Shown here: positions 16,079 to 23,346 of the stretch, one piece after another | Position numbering within the stretch: the first letter of the stretch is position 1 | Layout of the letters: each line of letters begins with the position of its first letter | Assembly (NCBI GenBank): GCA_964507095.1 | Contig: CAZDOS010000020.1 | Coordinates: 1 to 28,490, forward strand | Direction of reading: 5' to 3' | DNA from: RGIG3102 sp964507095 | Lineage (GTDB): Bacteria; Bacillota; Clostridia; Oscillospirales; Ruminococcaceae | Length of the DNA: 28,490 nt | The notes under the pieces: generated by a model | The model's database searches: none | What the model saw: only the letters and a program-made list of their open reading frames with translations | Told to the model about the DNA's origin: nothing | Program-made: the position numbers and the translations under genes

Positions 16079-16441
16079 ATGAAACTAAAAAACACATTGA
16101 TTGTTGTAAATGATATTGAAAGGTCGAAAAAGTACTACCATGACTTGTTCGGGTTGGAAGTGGTCCTGGACAATGACGGAAACATGATCCTGACCGAGGG
16201 GCTTGTGCTTCAGGACGTAAAGATCTGGAAGGAATTCCTAGGCAGAGATATCATTTCATATCATAACGCAGGTGAGCTGTATTTCGAAGAGAGGGATATT
16301 GAGGCCTTCATTCAGAAACTGGAAAAACAATATCCGGATACAGTCTATGTAAACAGGCTGATGACGCATAGCTGGGGACAAAAGGTCGTTCGATTCTATG
16401 ATCCGGACGGGAACCTTATAGAAGTCGGGACGCCGATGTAA
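16079..16441 (+). CDS. VOC-family (glyoxalase/bleomycin resistance-like) protein
   Basis: A 120-residue single-domain protein with the two-module VOC fold pattern: LIVVNDIERSKKYYHDLFGLEVV in the first beta-alpha-beta-beta-beta unit, and VRFYDPDGNLIEVG, the classic end of the second. Members bind a metal or small molecule as dimers and include lyases, dioxygenases and antibiotic-binding proteins. The substrate here cannot be told. The ATG at 16079 has GGGAGG four bases before it, slightly close. A TTG at 16058 is an unlikely alternative. The gene lies between two identical 39-bp repeats, so it may have arrived or been duplicated as a small cassette. Confidence 0.85.
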   Translation: MKLKNTLIVVNDIERSKKYYHDLFGLEVVLDNDGNMILTEGLVLQDVKIWKEFLGRDIISYHNAGELYFEERDIEAFIQKLEKQYPDTVYVNRLMTHSWGQKVVRFYDPDGNLIEVGTPM

Positions 16442-16505
16442 ATGCAGGCACTGCTGCGGTCTAAGAAACACTTAACTTACAACTGAATAACAGAATCGAC
16501 TTTAA

Positions 16506-16544
16506 TCGGTTGAATGACCAGGTGAAAATGGTGTATCGTTCAAC
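16506..16544 (+). repeat. 39-bp direct repeat, right copy
   Basis: Perfect copy of 16009-16047, located 65 bases after the VOC stop codon. The distance between copies is 497 bases. Confidence 0.9.
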
Positions 16545-16651
16545 AAACTCGTCGAGAGCCCCTTTGACAGGATCATCATAAAACTGTGTGTCATTCACCC
16601 GACAGGATCGGGATAAAGAGAGACTTGGGGTAGGAGACGATCACAGAATAA

Positions 16652-16688
16652 GAGCAGTGCTGATAACAGCACTGCTCATTTTTGTTTT
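16652..16688 (+). terminator. Intrinsic terminator
   Basis: An 11-bp perfect stem GAGCAGTGCTG / CAGCACTGCTC with an ATAA loop is followed by ATTTTTGTTTT on the plus strand. It ends transcription from the VOC side. As a palindrome it may also serve the convergent PreA-like gene, although the minus-strand T-run is poor. Confidence 0.85.
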
Positions 16689-16694
16689 CTGATT

Positions 16695-18137
16695 TTACTT
16701 CTTCTTTGATACCTTCTTCTCGGAAGAGGAGATGGCACCCATCGGACAAACTAGTATGCACAGATGGCAGCCGACGCACTTCGATGCGTTCATGACTGGC
16801 CTGTCATTCTTCATCTCGATGGCCTGATGTCCTCCGTCCATGCAGGAGATGTGGCATCTGCCGCAGCCAACGCACTTTGTCCTGTCGAATTTAGGGTAGA
16901 TTATATAGCTCCTGTCCAGCTCACTGGTGGGAACTATTCCTTCTACAGTCACACCGTCAAGCTCCTTTATCGACTTGTAGCCGTGGTCCTCAAGATAGAG
17001 GGCAAGACCGTCCTTAAGATCGGTTATGATGCGGGTGCCGTACTGCATGACAGCAGTCGTGACCTGCAGTGTGTCCGCCCCGAGAACTATGTATTCAAGT
17101 GCGTCTCTCCAGGTCTCGATGCCGCCCATTGCTGAGATGTGCTTTCCGGCCAGATTCTTGTCCTGGCTGAGTTCGGTGATGAATCTCAGGGCAATAGGCT
17201 TGACGGCCCTTCCGGAATATCCGCCTATGGATGCGTTAAAGATACCGTCGCTCGGATCGATGTCGACCTCTATGAGGCTCTTGATGGTGTTGATCGCGGC
17301 CACTCCGTCCGCGCCGCCCCTTATGGCTGCATCGGCACTTTCCTCGATGTGAGTAATGTTAGGGGTAAGCTTTGCGATGAAAGGCAGGGAAGTGTTCGCT
17401 CTTACGACTCGGCAGTACTTTTCAACGAGTTCCGGGATCTGCCCGACGTCGCTTCCGGTGTGCTCCTCCGTCATGTTCGGGCAGGAGAAGTTGAGTTCGA
17501 GAGCGTCGATCCCGCTCTTGTCGAGCATCCTTGCAAGATATGCCCATTCCTCCTCATCGCGTCCCATGACCGAGACCATGAGGAACTTTGTCGGGAAATC
17601 CTTTTTGATCCTTTTAAAGGTCTCGATGTTCTCGATGAATTCATGGTCGGACAGCTGTTCGATGTTCTTGAAGCCGATTATCCTGTTGCCGTTGCCCTTT
17701 ATGGCAGAGTAGCGCGGCGAAGCCTCATTGATGTCCATCAGGCAGACCGTCTTGTATGAAACGCCTCCCCAGCCCTGATCGAAGGCGTAGGCGACCATGT
17801 CGTAGTTTGCCGATACGGCCGAGGATGAGAGCATGAAAGGATTCTCCATGGGCACTCCGCAGAAATCCGTCTTGAGGCTGTCATAGCTGAGGGGCTTGCG
17901 CTTTTCAGGAGCGTCCTTTCCGGCATCGAGTATCAGGTCCTTTATGTTTACGCCGACAGGACAGACCTTTTCGCACGGGGCATCGCATGCGGCGCACGGA
18001 ATGCCGTCGGCCAGTTCGTTCCGGACCACATTCCTGTTGTCGAAGAAAAGGGAACGAAGCAGCCTGTCAGGTTCAAAGCGTCCGCAGGCCCTGGTGCACT
18101 TTGCGTCATGGCAGAGTATGCAGTTGTTCGTAAGCAT
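16695..18137 (-). CDS. preA: PreA-like dihydropyrimidine dehydrogenase subunit with extra N-terminal Fe-S region
   Basis: A 480-residue protein. Residues ~80-410 are a FMN-binding dihydroorotate dehydrogenase-type barrel, with FMLSSSAVS, LELNFSCPN, IAKLTPNIT, and the phosphate-binding end AMGGIETWRDALEYIVLGAD. The C-terminus has two CxxCxxC ferredoxin motifs (CVGCGRCHISC and CVGCHLCILVCP), as in PreA. The first ~75 residues add two more cysteine groups (CILCHDAKCTRAC, and CAACDAPCEKVCP) that look like the Fe-S domain normally found in the PreT partner. No PreT gene is seen nearby. The likely reaction is reduction of uracil or thymine, or a related enoate. GGAGG precedes the ATG. Confidence 0.85.
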   Translation of the reverse strand: MLTNNCILCHDAKCTRACGRFEPDRLLRSLFFDNRNVVRNELADGIPCAACDAPCEKVCPVGVNIKDLILDAGKDAPEKRKPLSYDSLKTDFCGVPMENPFMLSSSAVSANYDMVAYAFDQGWGGVSYKTVCLMDINEASPRYSAIKGNGNRIIGFKNIEQLSDHEFIENIETFKRIKKDFPTKFLMVSVMGRDEEEWAYLARMLDKSGIDALELNFSCPNMTEEHTGSDVGQIPELVEKYCRVVRANTSLPFIAKLTPNITHIEESADAAIRGGADGVAAINTIKSLIEVDIDPSDGIFNASIGGYSGRAVKPIALRFITELSQDKNLAGKHISAMGGIETWRDALEYIVLGADTLQVTTAVMQYGTRIITDLKDGLALYLEDHGYKSIKELDGVTVEGIVPTSELDRSYIIYPKFDRTKCVGCGRCHISCMDGGHQAIEMKNDRPVMNASKCVGCHLCILVCPMGAISSSEKKVSKKK

Positions 18138-18154
18138 TTTTGTTTCCTCCCGTA

Positions 18155-18203
18155 CTGCCCGGCAGGGCAGGTATATGTATATAACAAATGTCTCTATACA
18201 TTT
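18155..18203 (-). promoter_or_regulatory. Dyads in the preA upstream region
   Basis: An AAATGT-N6-ACATTT inverted repeat (18186-18203) lies in an A/T-rich patch about 50-65 bases upstream of the start and could be an operator. Nearer the gene a 6-bp hairpin CTGCCC/GGGCAG (18155-18170) lies in the probable leader. No convincing -35/-10 pair was found. Confidence 0.4.
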
Positions 18204-18409
18204 ATTTTAGAGAAAAAAGACGCCGATGTAAACAGGAAACCATGGCTGATTTTATGAACGATCACGGACCTTTTTTCGGCGGTCATTTCTGAGTGTTCGC
18301 AACTTTTTTTCCGTGAAGAGGTATACAGGTAAATGCCATAATATATGCGACACAGATACAGACCGTGCAGCCTTGAGGCTGCCCATTATCCGGAAAGGAG
18401 AAATGACCC

Positions 18410-18697
18410 ATGGCAGAAATGGAAAACGCATATGTAAAGGCACTCGTAAATGATGAAGGCGGGATCAGAGTGACGATGAGCGGCAGGACCTTTGAGGTCA
18501 TCCGGCTTATGTCTGCCCGGGTAAAGGTGTTCATGTCAGACCGGGATATCCCGGACTTGGAATCGCGGCACATGTTCAAGGACCTGTTCGATGACATGTT
18601 CTACGGGATCCTCGAAAAGAGAGGCGAAGTATGGGGACAGGCCGTGGTTCGCGAGATGAAAGGCAAAACTGACCCGGATCTCAGGAAAGCAAACTGA
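18410..18697 (+). CDS. Small uncharacterised protein
   Basis: A 95-residue protein with a start well supported by AAAGGAG nine bases upstream. An ATG at 18403 is out of frame. The N-terminal half looks beta-rich (VKALVNDEGGIRVTMSGRTF), the C-terminal half helical and acidic then basic. There are no cysteines, membrane segments or motif I know. A 6-bp hairpin GCAGCC/GGCTGC (18367-18382) lies in its leader. It precedes the Y RNA-like region and Ro60 gene on the same strand, with a hairpin lacking a T-run between them, so partial cotranscription is possible. Confidence 0.65.
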   Translation: MAEMENAYVKALVNDEGGIRVTMSGRTFEVIRLMSARVKVFMSDRDIPDLESRHMFKDLFDDMFYGILEKRGEVWGQAVVREMKGKTDPDLRKAN

Positions 18698-18701
18698 ACA
18701 T

Positions 18702-18721
18702 CGGAAGCCACTGTGCTTCCG
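18702..18721 (+). other. Hairpin after the small gene
   Basis: A 7-bp perfect stem CGGAAGC / GCTTCCG with a 6-base loop lies five bases after the stop at 18697. There is no T-run. It could be a processing or transcript-end structure. Confidence 0.5.
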
Positions 18722-18731
18722 TAAAGTCACG

Positions 18732-18932
18732 TCACTGAAGCGGGCGGCAGAGATACTTCGTTGCCAATGTATTACAGAATAAAGCTCTGTTGCAATATCC
18801 TCAGTGAACGGCGGCACCTCGGCCGAAGCGGCGTGACAGTTACTTCGGTGGTATACAGCAGTTCGAATCTGCACTCCCCGTTAGGGGATCGGTTTATAAA
18901 ACTGTTGCGGATATTCTCGGCCGGGACCGCCC
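18732..18932 (+). ncRNA. YrlA-like Y RNA with tRNA-mimic module, upstream of Ro60
   Basis: Hand pairing gives two modules. Module 1 (18732-18807) is closed by TCACTGA/TCAGTGA, then GATA/TATC, TTGC/GCAA and ACAGA/TCTGT with bulges between. Module 2 (18810-18931) is closed by GGCGG/CCGCC and, after a small internal loop, a 9-bp helix (18818-18826 with 18917-18925), then a 10-bp helix (18832-18841 with 18900-18909). Inside lies a D-loop-like TTCGGTGGTA (18844-18853), a T-arm GCAG-TTCGAAT-CTGC (18858-18872) and a TCCCC-GTTA-GGGGA hairpin. There is no room for an anticodon arm between D-like and T-arm elements, so it is not a tRNA. Bacterial Y RNAs of the YrlA class lie beside rsr genes and mimic tRNA. 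The exact ends are not known. Confidence 0.7.
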
Positions 18933-18979
18933 AATTATGAAATTCATTTAAAACTATTCAAGGATAAGGAGAGATGTAC

Positions 18980-20644
18980 ATGTCCAACAGGATCACGAAA
19001 GCGGTCGAGAAAAAGAACAGTGATATGGAAAACGGCAGAGTAACAAACTTCATGGGCAACGATTCATTCGCTCCGGATCCCATCACAAGACTTAAGATAG
19101 CTGCGGCGAGCAGCATTTTCGGCGAGCCCCGGTATTACAGGGACGGGATGGACCGGAAGGGTTACCTGAAGAGGAGCCTGCCTGACTGGCTGATCCCGAT
19201 GCTCACGGACGACGGCGGCTATGCCGTCGGAGATACGTCAGCATATATGGAAAAACTCATAGACGCCGCGCTGGACTATGACTTCGGGGCAACGCTGGAA
19301 CTTGCCGGCGAGCTGAGGAAGGACTATCTTGCAAGGCTCAATCCTCAGGTCATCATGGTCAGGGCAGCCATGCACCCCGGCAGAGCACGGTTCAACAGGG
19401 ATAACCCCGGTCTGTTCAGGAACATTGAGAGCAAGGTCATGTCAAGGGCAGATGAGCCTGCAGTGCAGGCGTCATACTATCTCTTTGCAAATGACGGAAA
19501 GAAGAACGGGATCCCCAGCATACTCAAGCGTTCATGGGCCGACAGGCTTGAGAAGAGCACAAGATACGAGATAGCAAAGTACAAGAACAGTGAGATCGGC
19601 ATGATCGACACTGTAAGGCTCTGCCATGCCAACAGCGAGTACTTAAACGAGCTGATGAGCACGGGCACGCTGGAAACTGATGACGAAGAGAAGACATGGG
19701 AGAACCTTCGTTCCCGGGGCCGTTCCTGGAAGGAGATCGTCAGCGTCACAAAGATCCCTCACATGGCTCTGCTCCGAAACCTCAGAGGCATTGCATCAGA
19801 GCTGGAGGATGATGCCGGTGACAGACGGTTCTTTTCAGGTATCCTGGAAGAGCTCGAAAAGGGCGTCATCACGGGAAAACAGTACCCTTTCAGGTACTAT
19901 GCCGCATATATGGCCTGCAAAGAGTCAGACTGCAATTTCAAGCCTCTCATAATGGCTTCACTGAAGAGATGCATGAACGCGGCAGTCAGAAACATGCCCG
20001 TGCTGAAGGGCAAGGTCATGGTCCTTTCGGATAACTCAGGTTCTGCCTGGGGAGCCATCCCTTCGGAGTACGGCAAGGTGACTGTGGCCGAGATCGACAA
20101 TCTCAGTGCCATAATAACGGCGATGAGATCCGAGGAAGGCTACGTGGGCATCTTCGGCGACAGGCTGGTCCGAGTGCCTGTCGACAGTGAGAGCGACGTG
20201 TTCGAGACTCTGGGAAAGATCAATGCCATCGGAACCGGTATAGGCTTCGCAACAGAGACCGGTGTGTGGACCTTCTTCAGGGAAGCCGTCGAAAAGAAGG
20301 AACATTGGGACACAGTGTTCATCTACTCAGATATGCAGGCCGGTTACAGTCAGCTGTACAGCACAAAGAGGACCGACTGCTCGGGATTCATTAAAAGGAA
20401 AGGGCTCTCCGTAAAGGGCAGTAAAGACATGATCAATGTGATGCAGCTCGTCGAGATATATCGAAGGGATATATTCAGGGACATGAATGTGTTCGCTGTC
20501 CAGACGGCAGGCTACGACAACACCGTCCTTCCTAAGTCCATGTACCGTACGGCCATACTGACCGGATGGACAGGCAAGGAAGCAATATATGCCGACAGAA
20601 TGATAAGGATATGGGATGAGCCCTCATCCCGTGACCGGATATGA
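18980..20644 (+). CDS. rsr: Ro60/Rsr-like RNA-binding protein (TROVE and vWA domains)
   Basis: A 554-residue protein. Residues ~15-340 look like the helical-repeat TROVE ring, which binds Y RNA on its outside and misfolded RNA ends in its hole. Residues ~343-530 are a von Willebrand A-like domain with a MIDAS motif DNSGS at 351-355 (after KVMVLS) and later SDMQAGYSQ. Length matches bacterial Rsr proteins and vertebrate Ro60 (about 540). In bacteria Rsr works with a Y RNA and exoribonucleases in RNA decay, rRNA maturation and stress survival. The ATG at 18980 is preferred because AAGGAG lies eight bases upstream; the ATG at 18974 is only two bases from it. The structured RNA just upstream supports the assignment. 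Confidence 0.9.
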   Translation: MSNRITKAVEKKNSDMENGRVTNFMGNDSFAPDPITRLKIAAASSIFGEPRYYRDGMDRKGYLKRSLPDWLIPMLTDDGGYAVGDTSAYMEKLIDAALDYDFGATLELAGELRKDYLARLNPQVIMVRAAMHPGRARFNRDNPGLFRNIESKVMSRADEPAVQASYYLFANDGKKNGIPSILKRSWADRLEKSTRYEIAKYKNSEIGMIDTVRLCHANSEYLNELMSTGTLETDDEEKTWENLRSRGRSWKEIVSVTKIPHMALLRNLRGIASELEDDAGDRRFFSGILEELEKGVITGKQYPFRYYAAYMACKESDCNFKPLIMASLKRCMNAAVRNMPVLKGKVMVLSDNSGSAWGAIPSEYGKVTVAEIDNLSAIITAMRSEEGYVGIFGDRLVRVPVDSESDVFETLGKINAIGTGIGFATETGVWTFFREAVEKKEHWDTVFIYSDMQAGYSQLYSTKRTDCSGFIKRKGLSVKGSKDMINVMQLVEIYRRDIFRDMNVFAVQTAGYDNTVLPKSMYRTAILTGWTGKEAIYADRMIRIWDEPSSRDRI

Positions 20645-20707
20645 ACTGTGACGAGACCCGTCCATGCCTTGCCATGACGGGTCCGGTCGATCTGAGGAGG
20701 TGTGAAG

Positions 20708-21805
20708 ATGAAACTCTTTGAGGACTTCGAAGCCGTATGGTTCCCGGTGGAGGTACTGAAGCTCGTGACGAAGAGAGGGTATCTGTACTATATCTATGAC
20801 TCCGGATCAAAGAAGTGGAAAAAGTACTACAGAGCCGGAAACGTCAGGATCAGTCTGGACAGATATCGGGACGTGAGCAGGGAAGAGATGACACTGGCCA
20901 TGGGCGGGAGCTTTCCGGCCGGAGAGACTGACTTCATGAGGCAGTGCGGATACCGGACTCTGAATATACGGGATATCATCAGTCTGTTCGAAGAGGACTA
21001 TCCTGCATACATGTCAGACAGAATGGTGTACCGTGCACTCCAAAGGCTCCTGACGGAACCGGATACGACTGTCAAGGAATGCGAGATGGTCAGGGACCTG
21101 CTGGAGAAAGCTTGTGAAGCAGATACTGACAATGATCTTTTGCTCGAACAGATAAAAGAACTGAGCCGCGATATTACGGGAAGGGACATATATTCAGATG
21201 AGATCGAAATAGTGGACGGCCATGACAGTTCGTCGTTCGTCTGGATCACGCCTGCGAGGGTGACAGACTACACGGATTCAAACGGCTGGAACAATGTCTC
21301 AACAATGAGTAGCGTCCAGATCTCGATAGACGAGCAGGATGTCGGAAATTACCTCTCGCCGTTTTTGTATAAGTACTTCGATAATGACCTCATGGCCAAC
21401 AGGATGAGGAGAGAGCATCATTGGACGGATGATGACGGCACTGAGCATTCGACATATCTGACAGGCTTTCAGTGGTACCTGACACATAACTTCTACACTC
21501 ATGAATCCATGCAGGATATCATAAATGACCTGCGGGATACCATGGAAGCACTTCGTTCGGGACGCGAAAACGAATATACCGAAGAGCTTCTGGAAGGATG
21601 CGCACCCGAAGAGGGTTCCGCGGAAGAGGAACAGGATGAGGATGAGGATGAGGATGAGGAATATGCCGCGTTCCCTCCAAGGGACAGGCGGACGGAGACA
21701 GGGAGGATCATCAGCTTCTTCGAACGCCTCATATACAGGCTCGAGTACATGATGAGAGTCGGAAAGGAAAAAGGCTTTGATCTCATCTCCTTTATGGGAC
21801 CGTAG
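20708..21805 (+). CDS. Unknown protein encoded downstream of rsr, with acidic tract
   Basis: A 365-residue soluble protein 63 bases after rsr with a strong GAGGAGG site seven bases before the ATG, so very likely the second gene of the rsr operon. The N-terminal ~60 residues have several aromatic strands (FEAVWFPVEVLKLVTKRGYL), followed by a helical middle and a beta-rich part near 180-220. Residues ~298-318 form an acidic run (EEEQDEDEDEDEE) encoded by four GATGAG units at 21635-21658. The C-terminal ~40 residues are helical. I recognise no domain. It may be a partner or regulator of the Ro60 RNP, but this rests only on position. Confidence 0.7.
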   Translation: MKLFEDFEAVWFPVEVLKLVTKRGYLYYIYDSGSKKWKKYYRAGNVRISLDRYRDVSREEMTLAMGGSFPAGETDFMRQCGYRTLNIRDIISLFEEDYPAYMSDRMVYRALQRLLTEPDTTVKECEMVRDLLEKACEADTDNDLLLEQIKELSRDITGRDIYSDEIEIVDGHDSSSFVWITPARVTDYTDSNGWNNVSTMSSVQISIDEQDVGNYLSPFLYKYFDNDLMANRMRREHHWTDDDGTEHSTYLTGFQWYLTHNFYTHESMQDIINDLRDTMEALRSGRENEYTEELLEGCAPEEGSAEEEQDEDEDEDEEYAAFPPRDRRTETGRIISFFERLIYRLEYMMRVGKEKGFDLISFMGP

Positions 21806-21831
21806 CTCCACCGGAAGGATCCATTCCGAAC

Positions 21832-21860
21832 AAACGACCGGAAGAGGAACGGTCGTTTTT
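21832..21860 (+). terminator. Intrinsic terminator of the rsr operon
   Basis: A 9-bp perfect stem AAACGACCG / CGGTCGTTT with a 9-base loop, the 3' arm running into TTTTT. It lies 26 bases after the stop at 21805. Confidence 0.85.
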
Positions 21861-21918
21861 GATTGCATGTTGATATATGTTGACTGTGTTGAATGAGATT
21901 CCAGTATGTTGCAACGGA

Positions 21919-21947
21919 TAGAAAAGAGCTGTGAAATGGAGTATAAT
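21919..21947 (+). promoter_or_regulatory. Probable promoter of the aldo/keto reductase gene
   Basis: A perfect TATAAT (21942-21947) with TAGAAA (four of six consensus bases) 17 bases upstream. Transcription would start near 21954, about 25 bases before the ATG. Confidence 0.55.
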
Positions 21948-21979
21948 AAACATAGTGAAAAAGACAGGAGGCTGAACTG

Positions 21980-23167
21980 ATGATATATCGAGATTTCAAG
22001 GGACTGTCCCTTTCGATGCTTGGCTTCGGGACCATGCGCCTTCCTCTGAAGGAAGACAAGTCCATAGATGAGGAGCTTGTTGCCCGGATGACGGATTATG
22101 CTCTAAGCCACGGAGTCAACTACATCGACACTGCATGGCCTTACATGAGCAATCTTTCCGAATCGGTGATGGGAAGAGTCCTCAAAAAGTACCCCAGAGG
22201 AAGCTACTATCTGGCGACGAAATATCCGGGACACATGATAATGGACAGCTATGATCCTGCCGACGTCTTCGAACGCCAGCTGAAGAAGTGTCAGACAGAG
22301 TACTTCGATTTCTATCTGCTGCACAATGTATATGAGAACTCCATACGGACCTACGAGGATCCAAGATGGGGCATAATCGATTACTTCATTGAACAGAAGA
22401 AGAACGGAAGGATCAGGCATCTGGGCTTCTCAAGCCACGGTGACGTGCCTCTTCTGAAAGAGTTCCTGGACAAATACGGCGATGAGATGGAATTCTGCCA
22501 GATCCAGATGAACTATCTTGACTGGAAGCTGCAGAAGGCAGAGGAAAAGTATGCTCTTCTGACACAGAGAGGCATCCCTGTATGGGTAATGGAGCCGGTC
22601 CACGGCGGAAAGCTTGCTACTCTTGAAGAAGGACAACAGAAGGAGCTTAACGGCCTGCATGCCGGTAGCGCGGCTTCCTTCGGATTCAGATGGTTGCAGC
22701 AGTATCCGAATGTTACCATGGTTCTTTCCGGCATGTCGAATATGGAGCAGATGATAGACAACATCAATACCTTTGACCATATGGATCCAACCGGAGAAGA
22801 AGAGAACAAAGTCCTGGCGGGGATAGCCGATTCCATGAGCGACCTTATCCCTTGCACGGCCTGCCGTTACTGCTGTGACGGTTGTCCGATGGGACTTAAC
22901 ATCCCAGATCTTCTGTTTAAGTTCAACCAGTTCAGGAACGGCGGCGGAAGCACCATAGCAATGCAACTGGACGCTCTGCCGGAGGACAAACTGCCTTCAG
23001 CCTGCATCGGATGCGGCGCATGTGCTGCGGTATGCCCTCAGAGGATAGAGATCCCTGACGAATTGGCAAGATTCAGTGAAGAACTCTCCAAGCAGCCGAG
23101 CTGGGCAGCCATCTGCAAGGCACGCGCAGAAGCCGAGAAGAAGGCAAGGGAACTGGAGAAAGAATAA
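21980..23167 (+). CDS. Aldo/keto reductase with C-terminal [4Fe-4S] domain
   Basis: A 395-residue protein. Residues 1-~270 are an aldo/keto reductase barrel with the catalytic tetrad Asp50, Tyr55, Lys81 and His115 (YIDTAWPY, LATKYP, FYLLHN). The C-terminal ~115 residues add a ferredoxin-like region with CTACRYCCDGCP and CIGCGACAAVCP, enough for two [4Fe-4S] clusters. This architecture is common in anaerobic Clostridia as 'aldo/keto reductase, 4Fe-4S domain' proteins, whose substrates are mostly unknown. Cytoplasmic. The ATG has AGGAGG eight bases upstream. The gene is monocistronic, with its own promoter and terminator. Confidence 0.92.
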   Translation: MIYRDFKGLSLSMLGFGTMRLPLKEDKSIDEELVARMTDYALSHGVNYIDTAWPYMSNLSESVMGRVLKKYPRGSYYLATKYPGHMIMDSYDPADVFERQLKKCQTEYFDFYLLHNVYENSIRTYEDPRWGIIDYFIEQKKNGRIRHLGFSSHGDVPLLKEFLDKYGDEMEFCQIQMNYLDWKLQKAEEKYALLTQRGIPVWVMEPVHGGKLATLEEGQQKELNGLHAGSAASFGFRWLQQYPNVTMVLSGMSNMEQMIDNINTFDHMDPTGEEENKVLAGIADSMSDLIPCTACRYCCDGCPMGLNIPDLLFKFNQFRNGGGSTIAMQLDALPEDKLPSACIGCGACAAVCPQRIEIPDELARFSEELSKQPSWAAICKARAEAEKKARELEKE

Positions 23168-23184
23168 AGATATATAGTGGTTAG

Positions 23185-23221
23185 CGGCTGATCCGAAACA
23201 GAAATCGGGTCGGCCGTTTTT
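23185..23221 (+). terminator. Intrinsic terminator
   Basis: A 12-bp stem with two G-U pairs (23185-23196 with 23205-23216) is followed by TTTTT, 17 bases after the reductase stop. Confidence 0.85.
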
Positions 23222-23247
23222 CTGCTATTGGCTGGTTAATCTTTTTA

Positions 23248-23291
23248 TGAACTGTTCAGTTCATGTTCCATATATGTTCACATGAAGTTCA
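23248..23291 (+). promoter_or_regulatory. Palindrome and repeated GTTCA half-sites upstream of the lipoprotein
   Basis: A perfect 16-base palindrome TGAACTGTTCAGTTCA (23248-23263) is followed by further TGTTCC, TGTTCA and AGTTCA boxes (23264, 23275 and 23286). They lie 55-100 bases before the lipoprotein start and just upstream of a possible -10 (TATCAT/CATAAT, 23303-23311). This is the layout of a multi-site transcription factor operator. The factor is not identified. Confidence 0.45.
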
Positions 23292-23346
23292 GACAGGGGA
23301 TGTATCATAATTCCGAGATCAGAAAATGATTGGAAGGAGAATCAAA

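Noticed and set aside
16764..17759. Several plus-strand frames of 100-200 codons
   Set aside because: They are antisense to the PreA-like gene, whose flavin and Fe-S motifs are unmistakable.
18808..18932. A possible true tRNA, because of GTTCGAATC and a D-loop-like motif
   Set aside because: No anticodon arm fits between the two motifs, no 7-bp acceptor stem or CCA end is found at tRNA distance, and longer helices join the ends. A tRNA mimic in a Y RNA explains it better.
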